Of a DNA stretch of 64,000 bases, positions 20,460-30,838 are shown one piece after another; position 1 is the first letter of the stretch, and each line of letters opens with the position of its first letter. The stretch is from Dasypus novemcinctus (taxonomy: Eukaryota; Chordata; Mammalia; Cingulata; Dasypodidae). A model generated the notes under the pieces. It made no database searches. It was not told the DNA's origin and saw nothing but the letters and a program-made list of their open reading frames with translations. A program made the position numbers and the translations under genes. The stretch spans positions 21,494,499-21,558,498 of the forward strand of contig NC_080704.1 of the NCBI RefSeq assembly GCF_030445035.2, given 5' to 3'.

Positions 20460-21741
20460 GATTTAATTATAGCCCGCGCTCGCTGCGGCTCCGGTGAGCC
20501 CCCGTCCCGCCCTGCCCCACGCCCGAGATGCCCCCCGGGGCGGGGAGAGGGACAGGGCCCTGGAAGCGGCTCCCCGCAGGTGCCATTTGCCACAGCACGT
20601 GCGTGGACAACCTCCGCGGGGACCCGCAGCCGGGAGGGCAGCCCCCCAAGCGGCTGGGAAAGCGTCCCAGGTCATCAGGGTCCCTGTGTGTCTTGGGCTT
20701 CCCTTCGGGCATAGGTCTGAGCTGAGAGTCATGACCACCGGGGTAGGGGGCGGGGGTGGCCATCATCAAGAGAAACAGGATTTTAGCCCAAGCTCCCTCA
20801 AGCGAGCTGCCTGATGCGGGGGACAGACAATGGCCCGCTGGTCCCCCCGCTTTGAGGGTCCAGCGCGAAGCCCCTCAGTGCCTGCCTTTGAAGGGGTCAT
20901 TTTACAAACCTGGGGCTGTGAGGACAGTTCTATCCTTGGTAGAGGCCCAACACAGCGGTTGCTCTGCCCTGCACCCCAAAGCCTGAAAGCGTCTCCCCCC
21001 GGTACCTGGCACTGGGTGTAATTCGCCCCCGCTGGCCTCGGGGCGCTTGAGCAGCTGCGCGCTGGCCGCCCGATCAACCAGGGGCCGCCCAGTTAAATGT
21101 GAATTCCAGATAAACACGGATAATGTCTTGGTGCAAGTGTGTCCCGGCTCTGACTTCTTATTTGCTAACGCTGGCAGCCCTGCCGTGGGCTGTGAGGCCA
21201 CCCTGCCTGGCTTCAGATGCCCCCTCTGCCACCAAGAGGCCGTGAGCCTCCGGACAAATGCCTGGAGCACTTGGGCCGTGGTTTTCCGTCCTGCCCAACG
21301 AGAGTCACCCGGGCTCTCTCCCAGGCCTGCAGCGAAGAGAATGCGTGTGACCCTGACAGCCAGGTAGCAGTCACCGGTGCTTGAGGAGGCCGGGTGCTCC
21401 CCTTTACTGGCCCATGCGGCCACCCCCCAGGGCCTGGGGATGTGGCTACTAACAAACCGGGGACTCGGCCTGGCCCGATGGGAGGTCCCTGGCCCCGGAG
21501 GTTCGGCCGTGCCCTGTCACCACCCAGGCCAATGACTGACTGAGCTGCGAGGGGCCGTTGTCCCAGCCCCCTCCCTGCCACTGGCCTTGCTCAGTGTGCA
21601 AGCCACACCTCGGGGCTCCCTGGGGGACGGGGCGAAAGCGAGCCTGGGCCAGCGAGAGCCTGCCCTCTTCTGCCTGGCTTGCTTGCAGGTTGCTCTGGAG
21701 TCTGTGCCCTCAGTCTTCACCTGCACAAAGATCCTGGACCT
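20460..21741. other. GC-rich intergenic sequence, nothing recognised
   Basis: CpG-rich up to about 20700, then ordinary GC-rich DNA. No gene or repeat recognised. Long open frames occur on both strands and look compositional. Confidence 0.45.
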
Positions 21742-22140
21742 GGGAAGCGGACTTGGCCCAGTGGTTAGGGCATCCGCCTACCACATGCAAGGTTCAGGGT
21801 TCAAACCCCGGGCCTCCTTGACCCGTGTGGAGCTGGCCCATGCACAGTGCTCATGTGCGCAAGGAGTGCCACGCAGGGGTGTCCCCGCGTAGGGGAGCCC
21901 CATGTGCAAGGAGTGTGCCCCGTAAGGAGAGCCGCCCAGCACGAAAGAAAGTGCAGCCTGCCCAGGAATGGTGCCACCCACACGGAGAGCTGATGCAGCA
22001 AGATGACGCAACGAAAAGAAACACAGATTCCCATGCCACTGACAACAACAGAAGAACACACAGCGAATGGACACAGAGAGCAGACACCTGGGTGGGGGGG
22101 GAGAAATAAATAAAAAATAAATCTTTAAAAAAAAAAAAAA
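21742..22140 (+). repeat. DAS-type SINE, full length
   Basis: GGGAAGCGGACTTGGCCCAG head, B box GGTTCAAACCCC, body and AAATCTTTAAA plus A-run tail. It is flanked by GATCCTGGACCT (21730-21741) and GATCCCTGACCT (22141-22152), 10 of 12 matching. Confidence 0.92.
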
Positions 22141-22152
22141 GATCCCTGACCT

Positions 22153-22955
22153 AAGACCCCAGGGTTCCCGCTGCACCCTTTTAGAAATCTGAGGGTTCAT
22201 GGAACTCTGGCCTCTGCAGGCCCGGGGGGGCTAGGGCGGCTTTCAGTGGGTGGCTCCCGCTCTGAGAGGGGGGCCGCTTGCCTCGCTCGGGGATGTGGCT
22301 CTTGGGACCTGGCCTCCTCCTGGGAAGCTGGCAGTCTGCAGGGACAGCCTCAGGCCCGGAGCTGAGTTGGGGAACGAAAAGGGTCACGTCCACAGAAGTG
22401 GCCCAGCTGGGACCCAAGCGCAGCCACGTCAGCGTTGTTTCTCCTAGATTCTGGGGGACGTCATAGTGAAAGCTGCCACCTTGAAGCCTCTTCTGCCTCT
22501 TTCTTTTCCCAGGCAACCTCCTGTCACCACTGGTTCAGGATGGCCGCCAGCTTCTATGCCCTTACTTAGCCTTTTGGAAAATGTAAAAAGCACGTGCAGA
22601 CCCACGTGGATAAAAGAGAAGGCAGGACCCCGACAGTAACTTCCATCTTGTTATGTGTCCCCATTCATCGCACCCCTCTCCCCAACCGGTAGAATCGCCA
22701 TCGGTCTGGAATCCCGTAGGTTTTCTCCTTCCCCTTGCTTTTATAGAGCTTTCTTGCAGCTGTAGGTGCTTCCAGAACATCTGTATTTTTTATTTTATAA
22801 AAACGGTGTCATATTGTTCGCCGTCTTCTTGGACTTACCCTTCTTCACTGAACCCTGTACTGCTCAGAGTCCCCCATATTGCTGCGTAGCAAGTGGCTGA
22901 TTCACGCTGAGTGCTCACGAAACCCCGCTGTGTGACTCCACCACCTCACGGGCAG
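22153..22955. other. Intergenic sequence, nothing recognised
   Basis: Moderate-GC DNA with no supported gene. L1-like sequence starts at about 22960. Confidence 0.45.
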
Positions 22956-22959
22956 GTGG

Positions 22960-23315
22960 CGGCTTTGCAGGCTGCTGCTTGGGGAGCAGAGCCGCTCTCG
23001 TCCATGCTTTCCAAACTGGCAGATTGTTGAGTTGCTGTTAGCAGTCTTTTGTTGTTGGAATGTCTAGTTTTTCTGTTGTTAGGTCTCCCCTTTTCATTCA
23101 CCTTTTTTTCCCCTTTTCTCTTCTGTTGCACAATCTTGACAGAGGTCTATTTTGTTGTTTTCCCAAGGAACCAATTCTGGTTTTGCTCATCTCTCTTGTA
23201 CCTCTATTTTCTATTTCATTAATCTGTGTTTGCTTTATTATCTTGGTGATTCTTTTCGAATTTCATGAAATGGAAACCTAGCTCATTCATCTTGAGGTGC
23301 TCTCATTATTATCAT
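22960..23315 (-). repeat. L1 ORF2 fragment, reverse orientation
   Basis: AAGGAACCAATTCTGGTTTT and TCTATTTCATTAATCTGTG are the reversed complement of the L1 endonuclease/RT linker region. Confidence 0.7.
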
Positions 23316-23317
23316 TT

Positions 23318-23752
23318 TTTAAAGGCTTATTTTATTTATTTCTCTCCCCTTCTCCTCCACCCTCCCCGCCCCCATTGTCTCGTCTCTCTGTCCATTCACT
23401 GTGCGTTCCTCTGTGTCCGCTTGTATTCTTGTCAGCAGCACCAGGAATCTGTGTCGCTTTTTTTGTTGCGTCATCTTGCTGTGTCAGCTCTCAGTGTGTG
23501 CGGCGCCACTCCTGGGCAGGCTGCTCTTTGTTTTGCCCAGGGTGGCTCTCCTTGCAGGGTGCACTCCTTGCATGTGGGGCTCCCCTACGCAGGGACACCC
23601 CTGTGTGGAAGGGCACTCCTTGCGCGCATCAGCACTGTGTGTGGGCCAGCTCCACACGGGTCAAGGAGGCCCTGGGTACCAAACCCTGGACGTCCTACAT
23701 GGTAGGCAGACGCTCTATCAGTTGATAGAGAGACGCCACAACTGCTTCTCTC
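23318..23752 (-). repeat. DAS-type SINE, reverse
   Basis: Tail TTTTTAAAGGCTTATTTTAT, body CTTGTATTCTTGTCAGCAGC, and tRNA-like head with an altered 5' end (a local repeat TATCAGTTGATAGAGAGACG). Confidence 0.88.
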
Positions 23753-23754
23753 TT

Positions 23755-24712
23755 ATTTTGTAATATAAGCATTTAATTTTGGCCTGAAGCACTGCTTTTT
23801 CTGTGTCTCACAAGCTTTGACATGTAACACTTTCAATGACTTCTGGATATTTTAAATTTTTCATTATGATCTTGTCTTTATACTGTGAGTTATTTAGCAA
23901 TTTTTTAAAAAAATTTCCAAAAAAAGGGATTATCTTTTTTAAAGCTTAAAGATCATGGTCTGCATGATATTTATTTTTTTAATTAGTTGAGTCTTTCTTT
24001 ATGGCTTAGGATGTAATAAAACGTTTAATGCTCTAAGTGTGCTTGAGGAAAATGTATATTCTCAAATCATTGGCTTAAATTATATTACTCAGATCTGCTA
24101 TATCCTTAGTGATCTTTTTATCTACCTTACCTATCGTTAATCAAAAGAGAAGTTTTGAAATTTCCCACTAGGATGGTGGATTCCTCGGTTTCCCCTGTAG
24201 TTCTATCAATGCTTGCATCACATATTTTGATGTTATTATATTGGGTATATACACGTTTAAAATGGGACTTCCTTCTTGGTGAATTTCACTTTCTATCATT
24301 ATATAGTCATCTTTTCCATCCTTACTACTGCTCTTTGTCTTTAAGTCTGTTTTATCTGACAGAGATACCAGCTCTCTTTGGTTAGCATCTGCCTGACCTG
24401 TCATTTTTCATTCTTTTACTTTCAATCTTTCATGTTCTTATCCTTTAAGATCGTCTCTTATAAATTGCATCGATCCCTCCATATTAACCCCACCTGTCAA
24501 CATTTGTGTTTGAACAGGTGAGTTTAGTCCAATGCATTTTTCTAATCATTGGTCTGCACAGCTTGCTTCTAACTTCTTCCTGTGTATTTTGGCTTGTTCC
24601 ACCATATCGATGGTTTATCCCACTCACTTTGTATTATATGTTACACATTATTTGATATTCTATTACACATCCATATTATTTTAGTTCATCACACTTGGTC
24701 TGTTTCTTTTCT
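23755..24712 (-). repeat. L1 ORF2 N-terminal half, reverse orientation
   Basis: GCACTGCTTTTTCTGTGTCT, TGAGGAAAATGTATATTCTC and TTTATCTGACAGAGATACCA fit the reversed endonuclease region of ORF2. Confidence 0.65.
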
Positions 24713-24714
24713 TA

Positions 24715-25112
24715 TTTTTTTTTTTAAGATTTATATATTTATTTATTTCTCTCCCCTCCCCCCGCCCCAGTTGTCTGTTCTCTGTGTCCATTTGCTGTGT
24801 GTTCTTTCTTTGTTCGCTTCTGTTGTTGTCAGCGGCATGGGAATCTGGGTTTCTTTTTGTTGCGTCATCTTGCTGTGTCAGCTCTCCGTGTGTGTGGCGC
24901 CATTCCTGGGCAAGCCGCACTTTCTTTCACGCTGGGTGGCTCTCCTTACGGGGCGCACTCCTTGCGCGTGGGGCTCCCCTACGTGGGGGACACCCCTGCG
25001 TGGCGGGGGACACCCCTGCGTGGCAGGGCACTCCTTGCGCGCATCAGCACTGCGCATGGGCCAGCTCCACACGGGTCAAGGAGGCCCGGGGTTTGAACTG
25101 TGGACCTCCCAT
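24715..25112 (-). repeat. DAS-type SINE, head-truncated, with internal 20 bp duplication
   Basis: Full tail and body, but the sequence stops inside the tRNA-like head at GACCTCCCAT. Two nearly identical 20 bp units (24981-25000 and 25001-25020) are tandemly repeated in the body, an extra copy compared with the other SINEs here. Confidence 0.88.
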
Positions 25113-25423
25113 TTTTCTTACTTATTTTTGAATTACTATCTTTATCATCCCTTATAAGAAAAGATCTTCAGCACGCTTTCACACCCCTTGGTGGCCACCC
25201 ATTGCCTCACATTCTATAATGTTGATATTATCTAGGCTTTTAATGCTGGGTAATTATTCATATATTTTCTCTTTTTCTTTGCCTTTGGCTACTTTTTTCC
25301 CTTTTTAATTTTTTTTTTTATTAGAGAAGTTGTGAACTTACAAAACAATCATGCATAGTATGCAGAATTCCCATACATCACCCCTCCACCTCCACCTTAC
25401 ATCGTTGTGGAACATTTGTTACA
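25113..25423 (-). repeat. L1 fragment, reverse orientation
   Basis: Continues the reversed L1, then passes into a different L1-like 3' end (TTAGAGAAGTTGTGAACTTA) that hosts the next SINE. Confidence 0.5.
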
Positions 25424-25434
25424 GATTATGAAAG

Positions 25435-25850
25435 GGGAAGCAGATGTGGCTCAACTGATAGAGCGTCTGCCTACCATATAGGAGGTCCAGAGTTCAAACC
25501 CAGGACCTCCTGGCCCGTGTGGTGAGCTGGCCTACGTACAGTGCTGATGTGCACAAGGAATGCCCTGCCACGCAGGGGTGCCCCCTGTGTAGGGGTGCCC
25601 CACACACAAGGAGCGCGCCCCACAAGGATAGCCACCCCGTGTGAAAACCGCAGCCCACCCAGGAGTGGTGCCACACACAAAGAGAGCTGATGCAGCAAGA
25701 TGACACAACTAAAGGAGACACAGATTTCTGGTGCCACCTGACAAGAATGCAAGTGGACACAGAAGAACACACAGTGAGTGGACACAGAGAGCAGACAACG
25801 TGGTGGGGGGGAAGGGGAGAGAAATAAATAAAATAAATCTTTAAAAAAAG
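25435..25850 (+). repeat. DAS-type SINE with perfect 11 bp TSD
   Basis: Head GGGAAGCAGATGTGGCTCAA, B-box-like AGTTCAAACCC, body and AAATAAATCTTTAAA tail. Target duplications GATTATGAAAG at 25424-25434 and 25851-25861 are identical. Confidence 0.93.
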
Positions 25851-25861
25851 GATTATGAAAG

Positions 25862-26600
25862 AATATCATCAGACTATTACCACTAGCTGTGATGTCATGT
25901 GTATATTTATTCCATACCCCCCATTATTATCGCCATGTGCTGGTATTGCTCATTTGTTCTAATTCATGAGAGAACACTCTCACATTTGCGCTGTTAACCA
26001 CAGCCCATCTTCCACCATGTGGCTCACTGCACTATACAGTTCCATGCCTTGTACAGTCTATCCAAAGTGTACACTCAGTGGCGCTCCCTTGGCTACTTTT
26101 TAAAGACAACAAATAATTTTACCAAGATGTTTGGCCACCTTTAGTTTGTATATCTCTTATATTTAAGAACTTCATCTCCAAACCATTCCCATGTGGCTCT
26201 TTGTTTGGCCAACTTTTGAGGCCTGTTGCACTTGAGGATGTATTTATCTTGTTAATGACCATTTGGCTGGATAGAAAATTTGAGGTGCTGTGTTTTGTAC
26301 TTTCAAAACGTTAACAACGTTCCTCCACCATCTTTGTATATTCATGCTTTGTTGACACATCAGTGTGACTCTCGCTCCTTTGTGTGTCTTCTGCTCTTTC
26401 TCCAAGTTACAAGAATTTCCTCTCCATCGTCCATATTCTTAAATTTTACTCTACTCTGTCTAGGCAGGGGCTTTCCCCACCACTCCTCACTGACATTCTG
26501 TGGGTCCTTTCAACTCGCACTGTTTGTTATGAAAAACAAAACAACTTTCCTCGTGACGTAGGCCATACAGGAGAACTGCCTGCTTCCCTGTGTGTCCCTC
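25862..26600 (-). repeat. L1-like sequence, reverse orientation
   Basis: The host of the SINE at 25435 resumes here (TATCATCAGACTATTACC, then GGTATTGCTCATTTGTTC). From about 26250 it resembles reversed L1 5' sequence. Degraded. Confidence 0.45.
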
Positions 26601-27063
26601 AATGAGCTTCTCAGGGTGTTGGTGCCCGGGTGACCTCCCCCAGCTGATCAGGGGTCAGAAGGTCCCAGCAGGTAACCAGGCTCAATGGACGTAAGCCACA
26701 GAGAGAGACCCTTAAGCAGAGCGCAGACTGGTCTGCCTGGCAGGGCTTCTCAAATACGGAAACCTGTGACGTTTCCCATTGCCAGAGCTGGTCTTGGAGG
26801 GCCCGTTGTACAGGAGACAGAGCATCAGGTGGGTGGGCAGCAGAGATCTCAGGATTCCAACGTCAATATCTAACCCTTGGTGCGTGTGTTGGTGCTCAGT
26901 CATATGGGCTTGGGAAACACACCTCCTGGTGTCACGATGCCTGCTTGGGGCCCCTCGCTGGCCTGAGATGAGATAGAGCAGCTTCTGCACAGCCACAGGA
27001 GAGGCCGGCCTGCGGAGGCCCTGGGCAGGCCCGCAACTGAAGGGCAAGTTCAAGCCCAAGCTG
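26601..27063. other. Intergenic sequence, nothing recognised
   Basis: Single-copy-looking DNA without a supported gene. Confidence 0.4.
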
Positions 27064-27540
27064 CTTGTATTAGAGTTTTCCAGAGAAACAGGATATATCT
27101 ATATATAGCTGTGTGACATACTGTACACATTATATATATATAAAGAGAGGTTTGTTATAAGGAATTGGCTCACATGATTGTGGCCGCTGGCGAGTCCGAA
27201 TTCTGTAGGGCGAGGTCAGAGGCTGGTAATTCCGATAAAGGTGATGGTGAAATCTTCCGTTCAAATTCTGTAGGTGAAACTGGCTGCTGGAAATTCTAGC
27301 AACGACCCATGTTGGCGTTGAGGCTGAAATTTCTCTTCTCTCTCTTTGAAGACCTGCAGCTGATTGGATGAGATTACTCACTCCCCATGCGTGACTTCAG
27401 ATGCAATCAGCTGATTGTAGGTACAATTTGCAAAGCCCGTCAGCAAACTCCCCCCACAGTAACACGGAGACCAGTGTTGGACCAAACAGCAGGGCACCGT
27501 AACCTAGCCAAGCTGACCCACGAAATTAGCCATCGCCGCC
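27064..27540 (-). repeat. LTR-like interspersed repeat, reverse
   Basis: TGTATTAGAGTTTTCCAGAG, AAGGAATTGGCTCACATGAT and ACCAAACAGCAGGGCACCGT form the ordered signature of a common mammalian LTR-like repeat read on the - strand. A TATA microsatellite lies at 27130-27142. A truncated relative starts near 10690. Family name uncertain. Confidence 0.6.
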
Positions 27541-28539
27541 CTGCAGGGGCTGGTCCTGCTTCTGCTTCCGCCCTGGCTGGAAGGGAGCACCTTCCCACGT
27601 GCGGTGGATGCCTGCCAACAGCGCCTCCTGACGGCCAGGAATTGAACAGACAAAGGCAGCGATCTGACCTGCCTGTGACATGCTGCGGTCCCCATGGAGT
27701 CGATGGAGTGGCAGCTTTTCACAAGTGGGTGAGGGGAGGGAGTCACCTGACAAGCGTGTGCTCCCTGACGACATCCCCTCCCTCACCCGGCTTTTGCGTG
27801 GCTTGGAGAGAAGCCAGGCTGGCGCGTGCCTCCTGGGGCTCTGTCGTCTGACTCTCAGGAACACGGATGCCCCTGCTTATTTGGTCTGAGTCTCAGTGTG
27901 ACGGCTGTGAGAAGGCAGCCCTGGCGGGTCTAAGTTCCAACAAATAGCTCACAGTCCTGGAGCCAGAGGCCACACACGGGGGCCCGGGGCATGCTGGGAG
28001 TGGGGGGGGGGGCAGGGGGAGGGGGTAGCACAGATGGTGACCAAGCAGGAGGGGCCAACTCTTCAGTGAGCCAGGCCTTTCCTGACGCCCCAAGTCCCCA
28101 GACAAGGTGGGAGACCCTGCAGACAATGGCCTCGGCGGCTGGGCTCACGCGCTGGGCTCAGGGGCTGCCCACCCAGCAGCCATTGGTCCCCTGCCTCAGT
28201 CACAGGGCCCCAACTTTGTCTCACAGATTTGACGGCCATGTCTTGGAAGGGGCCTCCCGCCCCCAGGCCCACAAGAGTTCTAGATTAAAGAACCACAGCA
28301 GTTCATCCTTGTGGCCTCTTGTCAGAGATGAGTCTAAGCTAGGTGTGTGGCTCAGCCTCGGCCAGTTAGAGTTCAGGGCTTCTGCTAGGGGCTTCTGGGG
28401 AAGGTTCCCCTGCCTGAAGGGGTTTGGCAGGTGGGGTGGGGGGGGGGGGGAAAGACAGAGAGAGAGAGAGAGAGAGCTCAAGATACAGTCCTGACCTTTC
28501 CTCTCCTCCCCTCCTGGCTGGGATGTGGTCTTTCAAGGG
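27541..28539. other. GC-rich intergenic DNA with G-runs and a GA microsatellite
   Basis: Contains G-tracts at about 28003-28026 and a 14 bp G-run at about 28438-28451, then a (GA)n microsatellite at about 28454-28477. No gene recognised. Confidence 0.45.
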
Positions 28540-28790
28540 TGGGACGCTTGGAGCTGTGGCAGCCACCTTGCAATCATGAGAGATGAAAACATCCCACTCC
28601 GGAGGAGATGGAGACGAAAGAGGGGACGGGCTTGGCTCCTGCACTGTTGAGCTACTGAACCAGCCCTGCAGCCTCCTAGCTCCAGACTTCTTGGTTAAAC
28701 AAGAGGATAAATGTCTTTGCTGTCTGAGCGGCTGGGCCTGGGTAGTCCGTGATGGGTGGCTGAAAGCACCCTAACTGAAGAATTAGTCCA
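28540..28790 (+). repeat. LTR-like 3' end
   Basis: GCAGCCACCTTGCAATCATG, CTAGCTCCAGACTTCTTGG and GGCTGAAAGCACCCTAACTG resemble the 3' part of an ancient LTR-like repeat. Family not determined. Confidence 0.4.
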
Positions 28791-29170
28791 CTTGCCCGCT
28801 CCTGCCTTTGAGCATTCTGGGAGCAGACAGGTCTTTGGCACGCATGGCCCAGGCAGGGCCAGCCTGCATCGGGGCAGGAGGGACTGCAAGGGGGGGGGGG
28901 GGCGGTTTGGGGCCTTTGACTCTCCCCCCTCCTGTCCCACCATCTCCCCACCGTACTTGGAGGGCTGAGATTTCCACAAGTTAGAGCTTCCGCTGAGACT
29001 AAAACAGGACTTGCGCTATGCCGACACCCCTGGAAGGGCTTGGTGTGCTCAGTAACCCTCAGACTTCTTTCTTCTAACGCCTCAGCATCATCCTAGAGGA
29101 GTGGGGGGGGGGGTACAGGCTGGAGTGAGGACAGGTGGGACAGGAGGCATTAGGGGCTCTTTCTAAAAGG
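28791..29170. other. GC-rich intergenic DNA, nothing recognised
   Basis: Includes G-runs near 28889-28902 and 29103-29113. No gene or repeat recognised. Confidence 0.4.
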
Positions 29171-29174
29171 AAGT

Positions 29175-29365
29175 CATGGAGTGTTTATTAGGTTCTGAGA
29201 CCTTGACACCCGCTAACTCATTTTCAATGCTCTGCAAAACTTATAGATACTAGTCCTTAGCCCATTGCCCCCGTGGACAAGCAAGGAAGAGGGCTCAGAG
29301 TAACTTCCCGCCCACGGCCTCGCTGCTAGAATTAGCCTATCTGGATGCGCAGCCCCCGTGCCTGG
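29175..29365 (-). repeat. MIR element, reverse
   Basis: TGTTTATTAGGTTCTGAGAC, CCCGCTAACTCATTTTCAA, then TAACTTCCCGCCCACGGCC follow the reversed MIR order. Diverged. Confidence 0.55.
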
Positions 29366-29489
29366 CCGCCCTGCGCTGCCTCCCCTGGGTGACTAGGAGT
29401 GTGCGGATCTGGGTGGCGGGTGGCCCTGCGGGGACGTCAGCAGCCGCGGTCTACGGAGCCTCCCCCACGTGCTGCTGCTTTTACGGACG

Positions 29490-29690
29490 TTGTTATGGCA
29501 TTATTATCCCTACGTCATTATTATATACAGTATCTCATTGATCTCTGGAACCACCCAATGTGGAGAGTTTATATAATCACCCTACCCCGTCACAGAGAAG
29601 GAAACTGAGGTACCAAGAGGCTGTGCCTAATCCAAGGGTGCCCAGCACTAAGCAGCAGCGTGGGGCTCTGCACTGAGGCCCGTGGGACCC
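29490..29690 (-). repeat. MIR element, reverse
   Basis: ATCTCATTGATCTCTGGAAC, GAGAAGGAAACTGAGGTACC and AAGAGGCTGTGCCTAATCC match reversed MIR. A second MIR-like stretch lies at about 29850-29990. Confidence 0.65.
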
Positions 29691-29990
29691 CAGAGCGCCT
29701 GGCAGGGACATTCCGGAGGCCGGGGGGGGGGTCTCAGGACGTGGTCGAGGGAGGGATGAGACCTCAAGCCAAGAGCAGGCGCCAGGCCGGTTTCGCAGCA
29801 GGTCAAGCTCTCTGGGGTGGCTGTGGCCACACGACCACAGACGCTCTTGGTTACGTGCTTTGCCCTTTCCAAAGCGCTCGGCGCTTTCTTACCATCCCGA
29901 AAGGGACCCCGGGAGGGAGGCAGGGTGGACCTCGGCTCCCTGTTTTACAGGCGGGGGCTCTGGCAGGAGGAGCTAAGGGGCAGGTCAAGG

Positions 29991-30410
29991 GCAAGACTCC
30001 ACAGCCCAGGCAGTCTAGACCAGACCCGAGGCCCAGCCAAAGGCCGCTTTTGGGGGCAGGTTTGTTTCTTAAGTCGGGGCCGTGTGTGGCACCACATGTG
30101 CTGCCCCGGGGCAAGCGTGATTTGCCTCATCCGAGGCTGAACGGAGCTTTTGAATGCGTGAAAACAGAGCTCCCTTCCCCTTCAGGATTTCTCTACATTT
30201 CTCCCACCCAAACCTTGTTACGCCAAGGAAATGGGCATCTCCTCTGAGGTAGATTTATACCGTCCTTTGCCCATCTGGAAAATTCCGGGGCTGCGAATGG
30301 CAGTCTAAGCGCGTAATTGGAAGATGACGATAGCGTTTTCTCCACCAGCATCTGAGAGGTGCGCTGCTCCACCAGATACAGAGTTCAAGGCCCGGCCTGC
30401 CTGTGTTTTG
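29991..30410. other. Intergenic sequence, nothing recognised
   Basis: No gene, RNA or repeat recognised. Confidence 0.4.
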
Positions 30411-30838
30411 CCAACACACCTGCTTTCCTTTCCCGGCTGCTAAAGCAAATACCCCACAACAATGGGAATTTCTGGGCTCAGTGTTGAGGCTAGGAGAAGT
30501 CCAAGGTCAAGGCGTCAGTGAAGGCGATGCTTTCTCCCCGAAGACCGCGGCCGTCTGGGGCCAGCTGCTGGCCATCCTTGGTCGCTGGCCTTCCTGTCAC
30601 GTGGCAGTGTCCACGGTGGCGTCTTTTCCTTTCTCTTCTGGGTTCCGTTGATTTCTGGCTCCTTGCCTCTCCCTCTGGCTTCTCTCTCTGTGGCCTTCTC
30701 CATCAGGCCTCAGGTGGGCCCCACCTTAACTGAAGTCCCCTCATCCAAACGTCCCCCTTACCAGGGCTCACGCTCACAGGACTGGATTTAAGCTTCAGAA
30801 CGCATTTTTTGGGGGGTACATAGCTTTAAGCCACCACA
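30411..30838 (-). mobile_element. Solo LTR-like element, family A, reverse copy
   Basis: The reverse complement matches 19271-19729 along its length. Shared landmarks include a terminal TGTGGTGG, TTCCGTTGATTTCTGGCTCC against the CGGAACC region, and CTTTCTCCCC against GGGGAGAAAG. The insertion edge at about 30411 is approximate. Confidence 0.7.

Noticed and set aside
21742-22140. Short open frames shared by many loci (for example at 6124, 12846, 23265 and 24582)
   Set aside because: They recur because they translate the same DAS SINE body; not genes.
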